The notes under the pieces are model-generated. The model was not told where the DNA came from and made no database searches. It worked only from the letters and a program-made list of their open reading frames with translations. From contig CAKZFX010000019.1 of assembly GCA_936908745.1 (NCBI GenBank), forward strand, positions 1-64,000: a stretch of DNA of 64,000 nucleotides, in the 5' to 3' direction. A program made the position numbers and the translations under genes. Of the stretch, positions 35,808 through 44,969 are shown piece by piece. The stretch is from an uncultured Chitinophagaceae bacterium. Lineage in GTDB: Bacteria > Bacteroidota > Bacteroidia > Chitinophagales > Chitinophagaceae. Within the stretch, counting starts at the first letter, position 1. Each line of letters opens with the position of its first letter.

Positions 35808-36305
35808 TTATCTTTTATTCTGCACCCAATAGCTAAAATCCAGTTGTGGTATTTTTTCTACACCGAGTTGACGGAGCATTGTCACCAGTTGGCCACGATG
35901 GTAAGTGCCATGATTGAAGACATGGACCAGCATCTGGCAAACCTGCATTTTGACAGGTTGTTTGTTATTATTAGTAATATACTGGAAAACATGGTCGAGT
36001 GCGAAATCGTTTGCGTTAGCTACCCAACCCGCCCATAGCTTAGATTGGCTCAGGAGCCCGTTAGCGGCATCTCTTGCAGAACCAGCAAAGTTGTCACTTG
36101 GACGAACAAAGCGTTCGTAGAGCTTCATACGCTGCCACCAGATGCTTTCTGCGTCCCACATGTGCAACAATGTTTTTTGTAAATTGGGGAAGCTGCTGGG
36201 CAACCTTTCCACCTGTTTTTCGTCGGGCAAGGCCAGTATAGTATCAATGATACGCTGGTGTGCCCAGCAATTGTACGCTGCGAGTTGTTTCAGTAGTTCC
36301 TTCAA
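35808..36305 (-). CDS. DinB-family protein
   Basis: 165 residues, a four-helix-bundle metal-binding protein of the DinB/YfiT superfamily. The three metal-ligand histidines expected for the fold are visible: one in LLHMWDAE (about residue 48) and two in VFNHGTYHRGQ near residue 130. Cytosolic; DinB-like proteins are either bacillithiol/mycothiol-type thiol transferases or of unknown function, and no substrate is suggested here. The start is TTG at the complement of 36303-36305 (KELLKQLAAYNCWAHQRI follows); no ATG is available upstream. It is divergent from the serine hydrolase gene at 36448. Confidence 0.82.
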   Translation of the reverse strand: MKELLKQLAAYNCWAHQRIIDTILALPDEKQVERLPSSFPNLQKTLLHMWDAESIWWQRMKLYERFVRPSDNFAGSARDAANGLLSQSKLWAGWVANANDFALDHVFQYITNNNKQPVKMQVCQMLVHVFNHGTYHRGQLVTMLRQLGVEKIPQLDFSYWVQNKR

Positions 36306-36447
36306 TGAGAGCCTATTTTTAAGATCAATCTAATAAGATGATATTTGTACCGGGAATCAAAATAAATATCTTTCTGCCGAAAGCTATTCAACTTTTTTCC
36401 ACGTTACGATCGCTTGTTCCTTTATCACCGTTTTAACCAACGCTAAC

Positions 36448-38268
36448 ATGAAGCAGCTACTCACTCTTTTATCGCTTGTATTGATTGCAGGCAGTTCTCT
36501 TGCCCAGAAAAAAACCACCCCAAAAAATGATCCCCTGGCTGACCTGGATACGGCTTTTCAGCGGGTGCTGAAAGACCGTAAGGCAGTTGGTTTTGCCGTA
36601 GCCGTTGTTTCCAAAGATGGCATATTGTATTCCAAAGGATTTGGTTATCGCAACCTGGAAAGTAAACAACCTGTAACAACCAATACATTATTTGCCATCG
36701 GTTCCTGCAGCAAGGCATTTACTTCTTCATTAATGGGTATGCTGCAGTCGGAAGGTAAAGTTGATTTTGATAAACCTGTGCGCAATTATATGCCAGAGCT
36801 GTCTTTCTTTAATGACGACCTTAATAATAATGTGACGATACGGGATATGATGACTCACCGCACCGGCCTGCCAAGACATGATTATAGCTGGTATATTTTT
36901 AATAGTTCGTCAAGAGATAGTTTGTTGCAACGCATCAAATACCAGGAGCCGACAACAAAGCTTCGTCAATCGTGGCAGTACAACAATTTTATGTTCCTGG
37001 CCCAGGGCATGATCGCTGAAAAGTTTTATAAGCAGTCATGGGAAGAAAGCGTAAAAGAAAAAATCTTTGCACCACTAAATATGAAGCATTCCAATCTGAC
37101 GATCAAAGACTGGAAAGCGCAACCGGATATTGCTGCCGGTTATCGTGTACAGGGCGACAGCCTTATCAAGAAAATGGATTATTATAATATTAATGCGATG
37201 GGACCGGCGGGCAGCATCAACAGCAATGTAACGGATATGGCCAATTGGGTGCAGACATGGATCAATGGCGGTAAGTTCAATGGCAAACAGGTATTACCTG
37301 CTTCGTATGTAAAAGATGCCATGAGTTCTCAAATGGTGATCAGCCCCGGTTTTCCTGACAAAGAGATACCCGATGCACATTTAGCCAATTATGGTTTTGG
37401 CTGGTTTATTTCATCCTACCGTGGCCATTACTGCGTGGAGCATGGCGGTAATATTGATGGCTTTTCTGCCAGTACCAGCTTCTTCCCTTCCGACAGCATT
37501 GGCATCATCGTGCTGACGAATCAAAATGGTTCGGCTGTAACGGACATTGTCCGCAATATGATCGCTGACCGTTTGTTTGGTTTGAAAAAAGTGAATTGGA
37601 ACGGACGTGTAAATGAAGCTGAAGCCAAGGCTAAAAAAGCAGGGAAAGAAGCCGAAACCACTGCAACAGACGGGCAAAAGAAAGGCACTACATTATCGCA
37701 TCCCATTGTTGATTATGAAGGTTTGTTTAATCATCCCGGTTATGGCACTATCGATGTAGAGTTGCACAACGATTCGCTGATGATGCTGACGCCGCATGGT
37801 GCCGCATGGCTTCGTCATTATCATTATGATGTATTTGAATTAATTGGTATTGATGATGATGGCACGATTGATACAGCCAGCAAAGACAATACAAAATTGC
37901 AGTTCCACATGTCGCCCGCCGGTGAGATCAACGCGGTGAGTATTGGATTGCAACCGGGTCTTGATGATATCCGGTTTGAACGTAAACCGAAAGAGCAAAA
38001 GATAAACGCCAGCGAGTTAAAGAAATATGTGGGTGATTATGAATTGGCGCCCGGTGTGCTAGCAAAGTTTTATACCAAAGAAGAAAAAACATTGTATGCT
38101 TTCATCGAAGGCCAGCCCGAGTATGAATTAGTTTCAACCGGCAAAAACAAGTTTGCCATTAAAGTATTAAGCGGGTATAATGTAGAGTTTGAAGAAAATG
38201 AAAAAGGCGAAATCATCAGCGCCAGTTTTGTGCAGCCTAACGGCACTTTTAAAGCGAAAAGAAAATGA
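36448..38268 (+). CDS. Serine hydrolase, class C beta-lactamase-like, with DUF3471 domain
   Basis: 606 residues. Signal peptide 1-20 (ending SSLAQ). The penicillin-binding/AmpC fold (about 30-375) has SxxK as Ser86-Cys-Ser-Lys89, YxN as Tyr178-Asn-Asn180 and HGG (332-334) in place of KTG, the usual set of the S12 peptidase/esterase group. A Lys/Ala-rich linker (about 385-415) leads to a DUF3471-like beta domain (about 420-606; FNHPGYGTIDVEL, VGDYELAPGV). It is probably a periplasmic D-amino or ester hydrolase; true beta-lactam resistance is not implied. Its stop overlaps the next gene by ATGA. Confidence 0.88.
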   Translation: MKQLLTLLSLVLIAGSSLAQKKTTPKNDPLADLDTAFQRVLKDRKAVGFAVAVVSKDGILYSKGFGYRNLESKQPVTTNTLFAIGSCSKAFTSSLMGMLQSEGKVDFDKPVRNYMPELSFFNDDLNNNVTIRDMMTHRTGLPRHDYSWYIFNSSSRDSLLQRIKYQEPTTKLRQSWQYNNFMFLAQGMIAEKFYKQSWEESVKEKIFAPLNMKHSNLTIKDWKAQPDIAAGYRVQGDSLIKKMDYYNINAMGPAGSINSNVTDMANWVQTWINGGKFNGKQVLPASYVKDAMSSQMVISPGFPDKEIPDAHLANYGFGWFISSYRGHYCVEHGGNIDGFSASTSFFPSDSIGIIVLTNQNGSAVTDIVRNMIADRLFGLKKVNWNGRVNEAEAKAKKAGKEAETTATDGQKKGTTLSHPIVDYEGLFNHPGYGTIDVELHNDSLMMLTPHGAAWLRHYHYDVFELIGIDDDGTIDTASKDNTKLQFHMSPAGEINAVSIGLQPGLDDIRFERKPKEQKINASELKKYVGDYELAPGVLAKFYTKEEKTLYAFIEGQPEYELVSTGKNKFAIKVLSGYNVEFEENEKGEIISASFVQPNGTFKAKRK

Positions 38269-38720
38269 GTATCAATATACGAAGAGCAGAACGGGCAGAT
38301 GCACCCCGCATGATGGAGTTAATTAAAGAGCTCGCCCTTTATGAAAAAGCGCCGGACGAAGTGACGGTAACAACAGAACATTTTGTAGAAAGCGGCTTTG
38401 GTGAGAAACCGGTTTGGTGGGCTTTTGTAGCAGAAGAAAAGGGGACGATACAGGGCTTTGCCTTGTATTATGTCCGTTATTCCACCTGGAAAGGGCAGCG
38501 TATGTATTTAGAAGATATTATCGTGACGGAAGAAGCAAGAGGCAAAGGCATCGGCTCCTTATTAATGAACAGGCTGATTGAAGAAGCGCAGGAAAAAAAA
38601 TTCAGCGGCATGCTCTGGCAGGTGCTGGAATGGAATGAACCGGCCATCAATTTTTATAAAAAGTATAAAGCACACCTGGATCCTGAATGGATCAATTGCT
38701 CGCTTAATTTTCCAACATAG
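38265..38720 (+). CDS. GNAT family N-acetyltransferase (diamine acetyltransferase-like)
   Basis: 151 residues. GNAT acyl-CoA motif A is EDIIVTEEARGKGIGSLLMN (RGKGIG pyrophosphate loop), followed by motif B around WQVLEWNEPAINFYKKYKA. The order and the C-terminal INFYKKYKAHL.PEW pattern match the SAT1-like diamine/thialysine acetyltransferase group, so polyamine-like amines are possible substrates; this is inference. The gene overlaps the serine hydrolase stop by four bases (ATGA), so it is translationally coupled. It ends two bases before the convergent response regulator stop. Confidence 0.85.
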   Translation: MSINIRRAERADAPRMMELIKELALYEKAPDEVTVTTEHFVESGFGEKPVWWAFVAEEKGTIQGFALYYVRYSTWKGQRMYLEDIIVTEEARGKGIGSLLMNRLIEEAQEKKFSGMLWQVLEWNEPAINFYKKYKAHLDPEWINCSLNFPT

Positions 38721-38722
38721 TT

Positions 38723-39397
38723 TTAGTTAAACCATTTTTGCTGGTGCGCCATGCTGATCACTTCGGCCTTGGACTGCACATGCAGTTTGTCGTAGATATT
38801 GGCGATATGTTTGCGCACGGTCAGTACACTGATGCCGAGCCCGCTGGAGATACGTTTGGCATCCCAGCCCATCACCATGTGTTTGAGTATTTCTTCTTCC
38901 CGTGAGGTGATGATCTCCGGGAGTACATTTTTGACTTCGGCTTCATTTGCCGTCATTGAAAATCTGCTCATCATTTGCAGGGCTTTGCGGGCAATGGCCG
39001 GGCTCATCGGTGCACCGCCGTATTCCATTACATTCATCACGGCTTCCTGCAATACCGGCGCTGGTTCATGTTTTAATAAGTAGCCGGATGCACCTGCTTT
39101 GATCGCTTCAAATATTTTTTCATCATCGTCGAATACGGTAAGGATGATAAAATGTATTTCGGGATAGAGTGATTTAGCCAATCGGATCGTTTCAACACCA
39201 TTCATTTCCGGCATTTCGAGATCCATAAAGATCACCTGCGGTCGTTTGGAGTATTGCATTCCTTTCAACTGCTCTAAACATTCATGCCCGTTTACCGCTA
39301 CAAAAGATAACTGGAAGCTTTCGACCAGTTTTATTTTTTGAAGGAATGTATTCCTGTTTACGGCATTGTCCTCGGTTATAGCTACAATAAAAGACAT
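38723..39397 (-). CDS. NarL/FixJ-family response regulator
   Basis: 224 residues. Receiver domain (1-125) with acidic pair Glu9/Asp10, phospho-acceptor Asp59 (FMDLEMP), Thr87 and Lys109, then a LuxR-type helix-turn-helix (about 160-222; ITSREEEILKHMVMGWDAKR, ISVLTVRKHIANIYDKLHV). It lies 17 bases after the histidine kinase gene on the same strand, so the two form a classical kinase-regulator operon and are almost surely cognate. It regulates transcription; targets are unknown. Its C-terminal HTH has AKRISSGLGIS in place of the more usual KEIA, still compatible with DNA binding. Confidence 0.92.
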   Translation of the reverse strand: MSFIVAITEDNAVNRNTFLQKIKLVESFQLSFVAVNGHECLEQLKGMQYSKRPQVIFMDLEMPEMNGVETIRLAKSLYPEIHFIILTVFDDDEKIFEAIKAGASGYLLKHEPAPVLQEAVMNVMEYGGAPMSPAIARKALQMMSRFSMTANEAEVKNVLPEIITSREEEILKHMVMGWDAKRISSGLGISVLTVRKHIANIYDKLHVQSKAEVISMAHQQKWFN

Positions 39398-39414
39398 AGT
39401 TTATTTTTGACTTG

Positions 39415-41382
39415 TTATTGGATAATGGTGACCGCCAATATCGTTCCACCTTCGTTTCTTTTTTCCCAGTTTACTTCCCAACCAGCTTCTTTGGCCCTTT
39501 CGCGGATGCCGGCGACGCCATAGCTGCTGCGGCTGTCATGGCCGGCTTCGTTCATACCCATCCCGTCATCTTCCACGCTGATCCTGCAACCGTGGTGGTT
39601 GCTTTCAAAACGCACCGTCACATTTTTTCCTTTGCTATGTTTCAGCGCATTGTTAATCGCTTCCTGCAAGATCCGGTATAAATGAAAAGCCTGTGAAGAT
39701 GACAGTTTGCAATCCTCCTGTATTTCTTCTTTTACATCGGTATTGACCGAAGGATAACTTTTGCTGATACGGTTGATGAATATTTTAATACGATCACTGA
39801 TGGCTGTAAGGTTCAGTGATTCTTTTTTCAATACCCAGATGGTATCGTTGAGTTGTGAAATAATAGCACCGGAATTATTGGACAGCTCCCTGAATGCATT
39901 TTGCGTGGCTTCATCAAACGGCGCTGTGTTAATATAACTAAGGTTCGATGACATGGAAGCCGCATAAGCGCCTAAGTTATCATGCAGGTCAGAAGCGATG
40001 CGCACACGTTCCTTCTCCCCCGCTTCTTTGATGGCCATTTCCGCCTGTCTCTTTTCTTCTTCCATCAATCGTGTTACTTTTTCCCGCTGTTTTTTCCGGT
40101 AGTTTAAAAACAACACAATACCAAGCAATAAAAGCACGACTAACAAGATCAGCGAGCCATAGAACAAAAAGTTTTTACGTTGCAGACCGTAGCGTTGTTG
40201 CAGGATGGTGTTTTCCTTTTTCTGCACTTCGTATTTTGTTTGCAGGTCGGCGATGGCCCCTGCCGAATTAGCAGCATAGAAAGAATCTTTTGTTACCAGC
40301 AACGCTTCCAGGGTTGACTGGTATTCTTGGCTCCTGCCGGCTTTTTTATAATAACCAGCCAGCAGTTGCAGTATTTCCAACCGGAGTTTGGGATCATTGT
40401 TTAATGACACACTTGCGCTGGCGTTACTATTGATCAAATCACCTTGTTGCAAGTTTTGTAAACAAACTTCAATGGCCTTTTCTATTTTACCGGAGTTAGC
40501 ATAAAATTCAGCCAGTTCAAGGTTGTCTTCCACCACCTGGCTGGCGGGTGATGTCATTGCCCGCACCTGGATCATTTCCAGCAAAGCCGTTTCCGCTTCG
40601 TCATAGTTGCCTTCGCTGGTATAAATATTCGCACGGATGCGCAAGCCTGTTGCGAGATAGTTTAAGTTTTCCAGCCGACGGCAAAGCGGTAATGCTTTGT
40701 TCAGAAAGTAAATCGCTGAATCTCTTTTACCGAGTTGATTATATGCATTGCCTTTGTTTAAATAAGCAGGCGCAGACACTTGTAAGAAACGTAGCTGGTT
40801 ACTGGATAGCTCCAATGCTTTGTTGATCCAGCGTAAGGCTTCATTGTATTCATGCCGTGCAATGGCAATGGAACCAATGGTATTGCAGGCAAGGCCAATA
40901 TTCAATGTATCATTATAGCGTTCTGCCTCCGGTAAAATTTTATACAACACTTCCAATGCTTCTTCAAATCTTGATTTGGAACCATAGCTCATGGCTTTGG
41001 CACGCATCAGTTTAAAGTAAATATCACGGCGAGAAGGATTGGAAACAGGATTGTTTTTTATTTCCGGCTCAATAAAGTATAAGGCGCTGTCTACCCAGCC
41101 CCAGCGCAGGTACCAGTTGGCATAAGCCAATGTGGCCAAACTTTTATAGCGGGGATTAGTGCTGTTATCCGCCAGTTCTTTTATTTCCGGGCCATATACA
41201 TCCATACTGTCACGGTTCAGGCTCTGGTATTCTTCAAATAATAAAAGGTAGGCTTGTAGTTTTTGTTCATCGGTGGTAGCCCTGTGTAGTTTTTTGCGCA
41301 GGCTGTCAATGACAGATGTCTGCCCCCTGCTGCTGCCGGCAATGACAACCAGTAAAAGAAGTATCAGGGATTTTTTAACCAT
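39415..41382 (-). CDS. TPR-containing sensor histidine kinase (HisKA_3)
   Basis: 655 residues from the ATG. Signal segment (1-20), periplasmic TPR array (about 40-350; AYLNKGNAYNQLGKRDSAIY, a consensus TPR), one transmembrane helix (about 395-418; LILLVVLLLLGIVLFL), coiled coil (REKVTRLMEEEKRQAEMAIK), a HisKA_3 dimerisation helix ERVRIASDLHDNLG with phospho-acceptor His about 467, and an HATPase_c domain (about 545-655; NNALKHSKGK, EDDGMGM, GVAGIRERA). The periplasmic TPRs probably sense a protein or peptide partner. A GTG four codons upstream is possible; ATG at 41382 is preferred. Partner regulator follows. Confidence 0.92.
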   Translation of the reverse strand: MVKKSLILLLLVVIAGSSRGQTSVIDSLRKKLHRATTDEQKLQAYLLLFEEYQSLNRDSMDVYGPEIKELADNSTNPRYKSLATLAYANWYLRWGWVDSALYFIEPEIKNNPVSNPSRRDIYFKLMRAKAMSYGSKSRFEEALEVLYKILPEAERYNDTLNIGLACNTIGSIAIARHEYNEALRWINKALELSSNQLRFLQVSAPAYLNKGNAYNQLGKRDSAIYFLNKALPLCRRLENLNYLATGLRIRANIYTSEGNYDEAETALLEMIQVRAMTSPASQVVEDNLELAEFYANSGKIEKAIEVCLQNLQQGDLINSNASASVSLNNDPKLRLEILQLLAGYYKKAGRSQEYQSTLEALLVTKDSFYAANSAGAIADLQTKYEVQKKENTILQQRYGLQRKNFLFYGSLILLVVLLLLGIVLFLNYRKKQREKVTRLMEEEKRQAEMAIKEAGEKERVRIASDLHDNLGAYAASMSSNLSYINTAPFDEATQNAFRELSNNSGAIISQLNDTIWVLKKESLNLTAISDRIKIFINRISKSYPSVNTDVKEEIQEDCKLSSSQAFHLYRILQEAINNALKHSKGKNVTVRFESNHHGCRISVEDDGMGMNEAGHDSRSSYGVAGIRERAKEAGWEVNWEKRNEGGTILAVTIIQ

Positions 41383-41525
41383 GGTGATTAACACTGCTAA
41401 AGTATTCCAATTACCCGTGAATTAATACGCACTACTACAAATTGAGTATTCAGCAGCCTGTGCGAATAATGAAATTTTACAGCATCGAACGGACGGTACA
41501 TTTTTTCAACCATTAACTCATAAGC

Positions 41526-44500
41526 ATGAAAAAGAAACTAACGGGCACAGCAGCCATTTTGTTGCTGTCATTGACGCTAACGGCACAGGGCGTTTCTAAA
41601 TTGTTTGGCCTTGTGGCTGGCTCTCCTCAACAGAACCAGGCTTCCAACGGCTTTTTATTCAGCACAGACAGTTCCGGGCAAAATTTCCAGGTACAGTATA
41701 ATTTCCCGGTGACTACATTTGGCGCTAACCCTGCCAACCTTGAAATGATACCTTATAACGGCAAGTTGTATGGTACCACCAGCGCCGGGGGTGCAAATAA
41801 TTACGGGACCCTCTTCGAATATGACCCGGCAACTGATATTTATACTAAAAAGTTTGATTTTGGTCCGTCTGTTGGCTCTACGGGTGGCGGGCCCAGAGGT
41901 TCTTTGCTATTGTATAATAACAAATTTTACGGGCTGGCTACTGATTATGGTGTAAATGGCGCAGGTTGCATTTTTGAATGGGACCCGGCCACCAATGTTT
42001 ACACAAAAAGATATGACTTTATCGGTGCGCAAGGCGCCAACCCGCAAAATTCGTTGCGGCTGATGAATGGCAAAATGTATGGCACCACCAGCGGCGGTGG
42101 GGCAAACGGTATCGGTGTGGTATTTGAATGGGACCCGGCCACCAATATTTATACAAAACTGACAGATTTTAATGGTATTGGCGCAGGCACTACCGGGTGG
42201 TCCTCTTACAGCAACGTAACAGCTTATAATAATAAGATCTATTGCGGAACCGTGCGTGGCGGTCAAAACGATTACGGAACGATACTGATGATTGACCCTT
42301 CGCTTCCTGTTGGTTCCAACACCACGATCGTCAAAAATTTAGATGGCAGTAGTGGTGGCAATTTCAGCAATAATGAAATGATCGTGTATAATAACAAGCT
42401 GTATGGCTGTTTGACCATCGGCGGCGTTCATTCGCAGGGAACTTTGTTTGAGCTGGACCCTGCCGGAAATATATTTACCAAGCTGGTTGATTTTAATTAT
42501 TCAAACACAGGCGGCAGCCCGCAAGGCAAACTGGTACTGAACGGAACAAAGTTTTTAGGTCTTTGCGGCAATGGCGGGGTAAACGGCACAGGTACTGTTT
42601 ATGAATGGGACCCGGCCAACCCTACAACCGTTGTAAAGAAGTATGAATTTCTGCCCAGCAATTTTGACAACCCCGTCAATCCCGGCAGTACATTGGCCTT
42701 ATTTAATTCAAAGTTTTATGCGATAACGTATAATAATGGTTTTGTAAACCAGGGTACGTTGTTTGAATATGACTATACAGCCAATACCGTTACGAAAAAG
42801 AAAACATTCAATGCCGCAGAAAACGGTCGTATTCCTTATGGGAAGCCTGTATTGTTGAATGGAAAGTTATATGGCGTTTGTTTTCAGGGGCCGCAGGAAA
42901 TTTTTGGTTCTGCCTATGGTTGTCTCTGGTCGTATGATCCTTCTACAACTGTTTATTCCCGTAAGATTTTATTTGATTATCCTAATAATGCTGTGAAAGG
43001 AAGAGCACCTGTTTCTGCACCCATTCCGCATAATGGCAAGTTATATGGTACTACCAGTAACGGGGGAACAAGTGATTTAGGTGTTTTGTATGAATATGAT
43101 CCGGTTACAGATGGCTATACAAAAAAAGATATGCAGGCTATCGTTGGCTCTTATCCTGTTGGCGAACCTGCTGTTTATAATAATAAGCTATACGGAATGA
43201 CAAATGCAAATGGCAATGGCAATGCAGGCATTGTATATTCCTATGATATCGCAACGGCAACGCTGAGTAAATTGTATGATGTACAGAATGGCGGAAGCCT
43301 GACGCCTAATGCGGCTTTTACTTTGTATAACAATAAGCTCTATGGCGCTACTTCGGGTGGTGGTGCCAATGGTATGGGTGGTGTGTTTGTTTTTGACCCC
43401 GCTACCAATACAGCTACCACGCCCGCTTCTTTTTCGGTAGCGATGGGCTATAACGTCAGCAATGCCCCTGTGGTTTACAATAATAAATTGTATTACACAT
43501 CTTATTCCGGTGCCAGCAACTGGGGAAGTATCATCCAGTTTGACCCGGCCACCAATGCTTTGACTAATATTTATAATTTCACCACCACTGCCGGTGGTCC
43601 CGGCTATAACCCCACAGGTGGTTTAACGGTAAATGGCAATTTGTTATACGCAGTAGTGCGGGAGGCAGACAATGTGAAAGTAATACAGTTAGACCCGGCT
43701 ACCAATGCCGTCACTACACGCTCATCTTATACGCCAGCCAATAATTTTAATTTACCGGGCACGCACAACGGTCTTACAGTGGTTCCGGCCTTTATTGCCA
43801 ATGGACTTGCCAATAGTTGTGAAAATTATTCAACTGTTACAATTAATGGCAGCAATAATAACCAGTGGGTGCCGATCCTGAATAATAATGGCGATGTGGT
43901 GGCTGAAATAAAAGCCAATGGTAATAATCTTGGCGCGGTAACCTCCGGCACTTATATTAACAATGGTGCTGTGCGGGAAGATGCTTCAAAACAATTGTAT
44001 GCAGACAGAAGTATTACCATCAATGTGCAAACACAACCTTCAACGCCTGTGGATATACGGTTGTATCTTAAAACAAGTGAATTCCTTGCTTTGAAAAACG
44101 GGTTGAACTCATTGGGCCAACCGTCGGGCATCACCAGCATCAGCGATATTGCGATCCTGAAAAACAGTGATCCATGTGGTTCAACGATGACAGCCACGGC
44201 ATCCAAACTGACTACAGGTTATGAAAATTATGAGTATGGCTATGTATTAACAACCAGCGTCAGTTCTTTCTCTACCTTTTATTTTGCAAAAAATACATTT
44301 ACGGTCTTACCGGTTCACCTGCTTTCTTTTGCCGCAACAAAATGCAACAGTAATATCTGCTTGCTATGGACAGCAGAGAACGAAGAGAATTTCTCGCATT
44401 ATGAGTTGGAAAAGCTGGGAGTGAATAATTCATTTGGCAAAATTGCCCGTGTGAATACGTTGAACACAGCAGGCCGCAACAGTTATATTTTCACTGATGT

Positions 44501-44828
44501 GAACCCATTAAGTACAGATAATTATTACCGGCTGAAAATGGTGGACCTTGATGGGACTTTTACTTATAGCAAAGTGATCCGCGTGGGTTTTGACAAAATT
44601 ACACAAGTGGCTTTGCAACCCAACCCGGCCAGTGATTTCATTGTAGTAAAAGGCATTGACGGCTTTACGCATCTCTCTGTTATTGATGTCAGCGGGCGGA
44701 TCGTTTACCAACGCAACATCCGTTCGGCCATTGAAGAAGTGGATATCAGCAAATTATCAAAAGGCATTTACACCATACAATTGCAGAGCAGTACTGATAA
44801 ATTAGCAAAACAGTTTATTAAACAGTAG
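41526..44828 (+). CDS. GloVer-type tandem repeat protein with T9SS type A sorting domain
   Basis: 1100 residues. Signal peptide 1-21. Residues about 60-745 hold around 13 copies of a roughly 50-residue repeat (LYGTTSAGGANNYGTLFEYD, ...FEWDPATNIYTK) that matches the GloVer 'choice-of-anchor tandem repeat' type and should form a beta-propeller-like or solenoid surface domain. A linker domain (about 770-920) precedes a fibronectin-like strand pair (HLLSFAATKCNSNICLLWTA, NYYRLKMVDLDGTFTYSKVI) and the type A sorting tail (LQPNPASDFIVVKG, VDISKLSKGIYTIQLQ, KQFIKQ). Secreted via T9SS; probably cell-surface. Some repeats are nearly identical at DNA level, see findings. Confidence 0.88.
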   Translation: MKKKLTGTAAILLLSLTLTAQGVSKLFGLVAGSPQQNQASNGFLFSTDSSGQNFQVQYNFPVTTFGANPANLEMIPYNGKLYGTTSAGGANNYGTLFEYDPATDIYTKKFDFGPSVGSTGGGPRGSLLLYNNKFYGLATDYGVNGAGCIFEWDPATNVYTKRYDFIGAQGANPQNSLRLMNGKMYGTTSGGGANGIGVVFEWDPATNIYTKLTDFNGIGAGTTGWSSYSNVTAYNNKIYCGTVRGGQNDYGTILMIDPSLPVGSNTTIVKNLDGSSGGNFSNNEMIVYNNKLYGCLTIGGVHSQGTLFELDPAGNIFTKLVDFNYSNTGGSPQGKLVLNGTKFLGLCGNGGVNGTGTVYEWDPANPTTVVKKYEFLPSNFDNPVNPGSTLALFNSKFYAITYNNGFVNQGTLFEYDYTANTVTKKKTFNAAENGRIPYGKPVLLNGKLYGVCFQGPQEIFGSAYGCLWSYDPSTTVYSRKILFDYPNNAVKGRAPVSAPIPHNGKLYGTTSNGGTSDLGVLYEYDPVTDGYTKKDMQAIVGSYPVGEPAVYNNKLYGMTNANGNGNAGIVYSYDIATATLSKLYDVQNGGSLTPNAAFTLYNNKLYGATSGGGANGMGGVFVFDPATNTATTPASFSVAMGYNVSNAPVVYNNKLYYTSYSGASNWGSIIQFDPATNALTNIYNFTTTAGGPGYNPTGGLTVNGNLLYAVVREADNVKVIQLDPATNAVTTRSSYTPANNFNLPGTHNGLTVVPAFIANGLANSCENYSTVTINGSNNNQWVPILNNNGDVVAEIKANGNNLGAVTSGTYINNGAVREDASKQLYADRSITINVQTQPSTPVDIRLYLKTSEFLALKNGLNSLGQPSGITSISDIAILKNSDPCGSTMTATASKLTTGYENYEYGYVLTTSVSSFSTFYFAKNTFTVLPVHLLSFAATKCNSNICLLWTAENEENFSHYELEKLGVNNSFGKIARVNTLNTAGRNSYIFTDVNPLSTDNYYRLKMVDLDGTFTYSKVIRVGFDKITQVALQPNPASDFIVVKGIDGFTHLSVIDVSGRIVYQRNIRSAIEEVDISKLSKGIYTIQLQSSTDKLAKQFIKQ

Positions 44829-44874
44829 CGATGGACTTATAACCATTATTCCATCCTTTTCATGCTAACGGTTG

Positions 44875-44902
44875 TCCCCGGGATTCTTCCCGGGGATTTT
44901 TT
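44875..44902 (+). terminator. Rho-independent terminator
   Basis: TCCCCGGGA (44875-44883), loop TTCT, TCCCGGGGA (44888-44896), then TTTTTT: a perfect 9-bp GC-rich stem after the GloVer-repeat gene. Confidence 0.9.
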
Positions 44903-44969
44903 ATACATCAAATTATGTATTGTAACCGCAGGCGCTGCATCTCATTTTTACAACATAAAAAATACAGTT

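Noticed and set aside
36448..38268. Beta-lactam resistance gene
   Set aside because: SxxK, YxN and HGG with a DUF3471 tail are shared with many esterases and peptidases; no evidence favours a true beta-lactamase.
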